From positions 1 to 8,614 of the forward strand of contig JAJZZZ010000060.1 of the NCBI GenBank assembly GCA_021797265.1: a stretch of DNA of 8,614 nucleotides. Direction: 5' to 3'. The position numbers and the translations under genes are program-made. Source of the DNA: Thermoplasmata archaeon. GTDB lineage: Archaea; Thermoplasmatota; Thermoplasmata; Thermoplasmatales; Thermoplasmataceae. Position 1 is the first letter of the stretch, and each line of letters opens with the position of its first letter. The notes beneath the pieces were generated by a model that made no database searches, was not told the origin of the DNA, and saw only the letters and a program-made list of their open reading frames with translations. Below are positions 6,533 to 8,614 of the stretch, in pieces.

Positions 6533-7738
6533 TCAATATATTGTTCCGATCTCGGAATATTTTGATACTATGGGCTTTCCATCTCTGAACCTGTTCAGGT
6601 AAAATGGGCGCCAGTCAAACCTGCTCTTTTCTGGATCATGCCCACTTAGCATGTCCGCCGCCATCAGTCCATATGCTGGACTAAGTTTGAATCCGTGGCC
6701 GCTTAGGCCTGCGAATACAAAGACATTATCCAGCCCAAGATCGCCCAGGCTGTCGCATATGACCTGACCATCAGGACTCATGTCGTATAGGCCAGTGAGT
6801 GTTGAGATCAATGTAGCCTTGCCCATGGATGGGAGCCTGTTCACAATCCTCGATATGTAATCTTCAACGTAAGATTCGTCGGCAGTTTCAGGAAGATTAT
6901 CATGAATGTCAACCGGTTTCTCGTCGATCCTTGGATCAAGACTCCCCAGGGCAGTCACCGTTGTGCCTTCCATTTTATAATAGGCCAGCTGGTGCGGGTC
7001 CCATAGAGTGGGCTTGATGCCGGAGTAGTCTTCCGGGCGCCTCAGGTAGACTATGCCATGAAGCGATGCATATATGGGAAGCAGCCTGCCCTTTGAAATC
7101 CCAGAGTTCTCAAGTATATCGTTGGTCCATACGTTCGTTGCCAGGATGACCTTTTTTGCCCTTATTTGCCTGCCGTCATCCAGGTCCACCTTGACAAAGT
7201 TTCTGCCTGAATCAAGTGATGACACTGATCTCCTCTGGATCAATTCAACGCCCTTTTCCCTGGCACTGCTCATGAATGAGTTTGCCGTTGCCACCGGATC
7301 AGCGTAACCGCTTTCCGGCTCATAGGCAACGTAATCGTATCCGTCAAGATTGATGTCGGGGTAATAATGCACTATCTCCTCAGGCTTTATCTCCATTTCT
7401 TTTATGCCCAACTCCCTCAGCATTCTGACATTTTCCCTTGCAACATCAGCGTATTTATCGTCGAAGGGAAAGATCATGCCGGTCCTGGTAAACCCTGAAT
7501 ATCCGATTCCAGAAAAATTGCGAAAAACCTCCAGTGAATACAGAGACATGTCAGCAATTATCCTGTTGCTGTAATGTGTCCTCACAAGCGCACTTGACTT
7601 GCCGGTATTGCCAGCGGCAATGGTATCTCTCTCCACGACGCCTATCTTCTTGGAACGCCCAGCCATGTTGAATGCAATACTGGAACCCGTACTACCCGCA
7701 CCTACTATAAGATAATCAAGCACTTCACCGGATAACAT
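6533..7738 (-). CDS. FAD-dependent oxidoreductase of the D-amino acid oxidase (DAO) family
   Basis: This 401-residue flavoprotein belongs to the DAO superfamily (sarcosine oxidase, glycine oxidase, DadA-type dehydrogenases). Residues 8-36 form the Rossmann FAD-binding start (DYLIVGAGSTGSS with GxGxxG at 13-18, then the acidic ERD at 36-38). Next come GKSSALVRTHYSN (46-58), the substrate-domain strand ESGYADPVATANS (142-154), the second FAD segment KKVILATNVWTN (195-206) and the C-terminal flavin-binding AGLSGHGFKLSPAYG (343-357). The GLYDMSPDG segment (316-324) lacks the cysteine that carries FAD covalently in monomeric sarcosine oxidase, so FAD is probably non-covalent. The likely reaction is oxidation of a secondary or alpha-amine of an amino acid, with imine hydrolysis to an oxo acid. 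The electron acceptor, oxygen or a quinone/electron carrier, is not readable. It is divergent from an amino acid permease. The ATG at 7738 sits at leaderless distance from a TATA box. Confidence 0.88.
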   Translation of the reverse strand: MLSGEVLDYLIVGAGSTGSSIAFNMAGRSKKIGVVERDTIAAGNTGKSSALVRTHYSNRIIADMSLYSLEVFRNFSGIGYSGFTRTGMIFPFDDKYADVARENVRMLRELGIKEMEIKPEEIVHYYPDINLDGYDYVAYEPESGYADPVATANSFMSSAREKGVELIQRRSVSSLDSGRNFVKVDLDDGRQIRAKKVILATNVWTNDILENSGISKGRLLPIYASLHGIVYLRRPEDYSGIKPTLWDPHQLAYYKMEGTTVTALGSLDPRIDEKPVDIHDNLPETADESYVEDYISRIVNRLPSMGKATLISTLTGLYDMSPDGQVICDSLGDLGLDNVFVFAGLSGHGFKLSPAYGLMAADMLSGHDPEKSRFDWRPFYLNRFRDGKPIVSKYSEIGTIY

Positions 7739-7756
7739 TCATTAGCATGTTACCTG

Positions 7757-7766
7757 AAAATATTAA
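7757..7766 (-). promoter_or_regulatory. TATA box of the FAD-dependent oxidoreductase gene
   Basis: On the minus strand this reads ttaatatttt, covering about -28 to -19 from the ATG at 7738. No Shine-Dalgarno precedes the start, which fits leaderless transcription. Confidence 0.5.
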
Positions 7767-7810
7767 CTTCTTCTATTTTTTAATTACAATTTAATTAAGT
7801 GCCTCAAGTA

Positions 7811-7823
7811 AATTATTAAATAA
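7811..7823 (+). promoter_or_regulatory. TATA box of the amino acid permease gene
   Basis: The stretch aattattaaataa covers about -34 to -22 from the ATG at 7845. This supports that ATG over the in-frame ATG at 7860. It lies back to back with the oxidoreductase promoter. Confidence 0.5.
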
Positions 7824-7844
7824 TGACACATGTTACATTCAGAC

Positions 7845-8614
7845 ATGGCCGAAGACAATATGTCTAAACAAACTAACCTGAAGAAGGAGCTATCCTTCTT
7901 TGATCTCATAATAATAGGTGTCGTTGGAGCTGTTGGAACTGGGATACTTTTCAGTGCCGCAGGGATGACTGAAATAGCCGGTCCTGGAAGCTGGCTTGGA
8001 TGGCTGATAGGTGGTATTTTCTACCTTTTCATTGGCCTGACATATGCGGAACTTGTGACCACATATCCTGAAGCTGGCGGCCCATCCAGATATGCACTGT
8101 ACACACACGGATGGTTTACCAACACAATTAACTCCCTTGCAGACCTCATCTGGTACCTCTTCATCCCGCCCATTGAGGCATTTGCAGTGGTGGATGGCTT
8201 AAGCATATTCTATCCCAGCCTCACATTATCTTCTGGCGCCCCTACACTCCTTGGGGGGCTCATTGCAGCCGCTCTCATGCTTGTCATGATCCCGTTCAAC
8301 TACTTCGGAGTCAGGGCTTTCGGCAGATCAACTGTGTACTTTGGCATTGTAAAGCTATTTTTCTACATTGCAGTGGCCATAGGGCTTGCATCAGTCTTCT
8401 ATGACGGACGAAACTTGACAGCATATCATGGTTTCCTCCCATTCGGATTTGCGGGGGTTTTCCTGGCCATCCCGCTGGCAATGTTTGCATTTGGAGGCAT
8501 CAGGGTCCTGCCTGACTATGCCGAGGAGTCGAAGAAGTTCATACAGCATTACCCGCGTAGAAGTGAACAGGAATATAAATTCTGTTCCGGATTCCCGGGG
8601 AAAAATACCGGAGG
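7845..8614 (+). CDS. APC-superfamily amino acid permease (3' end cut by window edge)
   Basis: The frame runs from ATG 7845 to the right edge without a stop; 256 full codons are visible. A charged cytoplasmic N-terminus leads into the first membrane helix, FFDLIIIGVVGAVGTGILFS (18-37), whose GAVGTGILF is the glycine-rich substrate-binding signature of APC transporters. Further hydrophobic segments fall at about 48-70, 97-118, 135-157, 166-186 and 198-217. YAELVTTYPEAGGPSRYA (67-84) is the conserved loop after helix 2, and FAFGGIRVLPDYAEES (214-229) is the conserved helix 6 end. This accounts for six of the usual twelve helices. The substrate is probably an amino acid or related amine taken up by proton symport. 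After residue 230 the translation becomes charged and unlike the family, which suggests a frame error or assembly edge. It is divergent from a DAO-family oxidase that may act on the imported substrate. Confidence 0.85.
   Translation, partial: MAEDNMSKQTNLKKELSFFDLIIIGVVGAVGTGILFSAAGMTEIAGPGSWLGWLIGGIFYLFIGLTYAELVTTYPEAGGPSRYALYTHGWFTNTINSLADLIWYLFIPPIEAFAVVDGLSIFYPSLTLSSGAPTLLGGLIAAALMLVMIPFNYFGVRAFGRSTVYFGIVKLFFYIAVAIGLASVFYDGRNLTAYHGFLPFGFAGVFLAIPLAMFAFGGIRVLPDYAEESKKFIQHYPRRSEQEYKFCSGFPGKNTG

Larger units (their letters stand above)
7746..7836. repeat. Direct octamer repeat in the divergent promoter region
   Basis: The octamer catgttac occurs at 7746-7753 and again at 7829-7836. Each copy lies between the TATA-like box and the start codon of one of the two divergent genes, where a bound regulator could block initiation. 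The second copy extends to the imperfect palindrome gacacatgttac. A chance pair in an AT-rich 106-bp gap is possible, so this is only a candidate operator. Confidence 0.25.

Noticed and set aside
8589..8613. Short inverted repeat tccgg / ccgga at the right edge.
   Set aside because: Five-base arms around a 15-base spacer are expected by chance, and the stretch lies at the sequence edge.

Overview
The window looks like part of an archaeal chromosome, most likely from a Thermoplasmata-type organism (Thermoplasma/Ferroplasma/Cuniculiplasma relatives). The grounds are a TrmB-type regulator with an effector domain, archaeal six-hairpin (glycogen-debranching-like) glycosidases, heavy use of AGG/AGA for Arg and ATA for Ile, and TATA-like boxes centred about 25-30 nt before several start codons with no Shine-Dalgarno between, as expected for leaderless archaeal transcripts. 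This placement is inferred from gene content and style; no rRNA or other marker gene is present.

Layout: (1) Bases 1-2814, plus strand, hold two consecutive debranching-enzyme-like glycosidase genes. The first is cut by the left edge and the second appears complete. They are paralogues, and the second has lost several of the family's hallmark residues. (2) A TrmB-family regulator (2808-3872, minus) is convergent with the second glycosidase and overlaps its end by 7 bp. (3) Prephenate dehydratase pheA (3949-4776, minus) lies upstream of the regulator on the same strand. (4) An acyl-CoA synthetase (4894-6507, plus) is divergent from pheA. (5) An FAD-dependent amino-acid-oxidase-type enzyme (6533-7738, minus) is convergent with the synthetase. 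(6) An APC-type amino acid permease (7845 to the right edge, plus) is divergent from the oxidase.

How the genes may work together: the left third looks like an alpha-glucan-processing module with its own sugar-sensing regulator. The right third pairs amino acid uptake with flavin-dependent amine oxidation across a shared 106-bp promoter region, next to an enzyme that activates carboxylic acids to CoA thioesters. PheA makes phenylpyruvate for phenylalanine synthesis. No RNA gene, CRISPR array, insertion sequence or phage gene was seen, and no intergenic gap exceeds 130 bp.

Nothing here is clearly a wholly new system. The observations most worth checking are the catalytic/degenerate glycosidase pair beside a TrmB regulator, the altered phenylalanine-binding motif in PheA, the divergent oxidase/permease promoter with a repeated octamer, and the permease frame, whose last 25 or so codons stop resembling the family.
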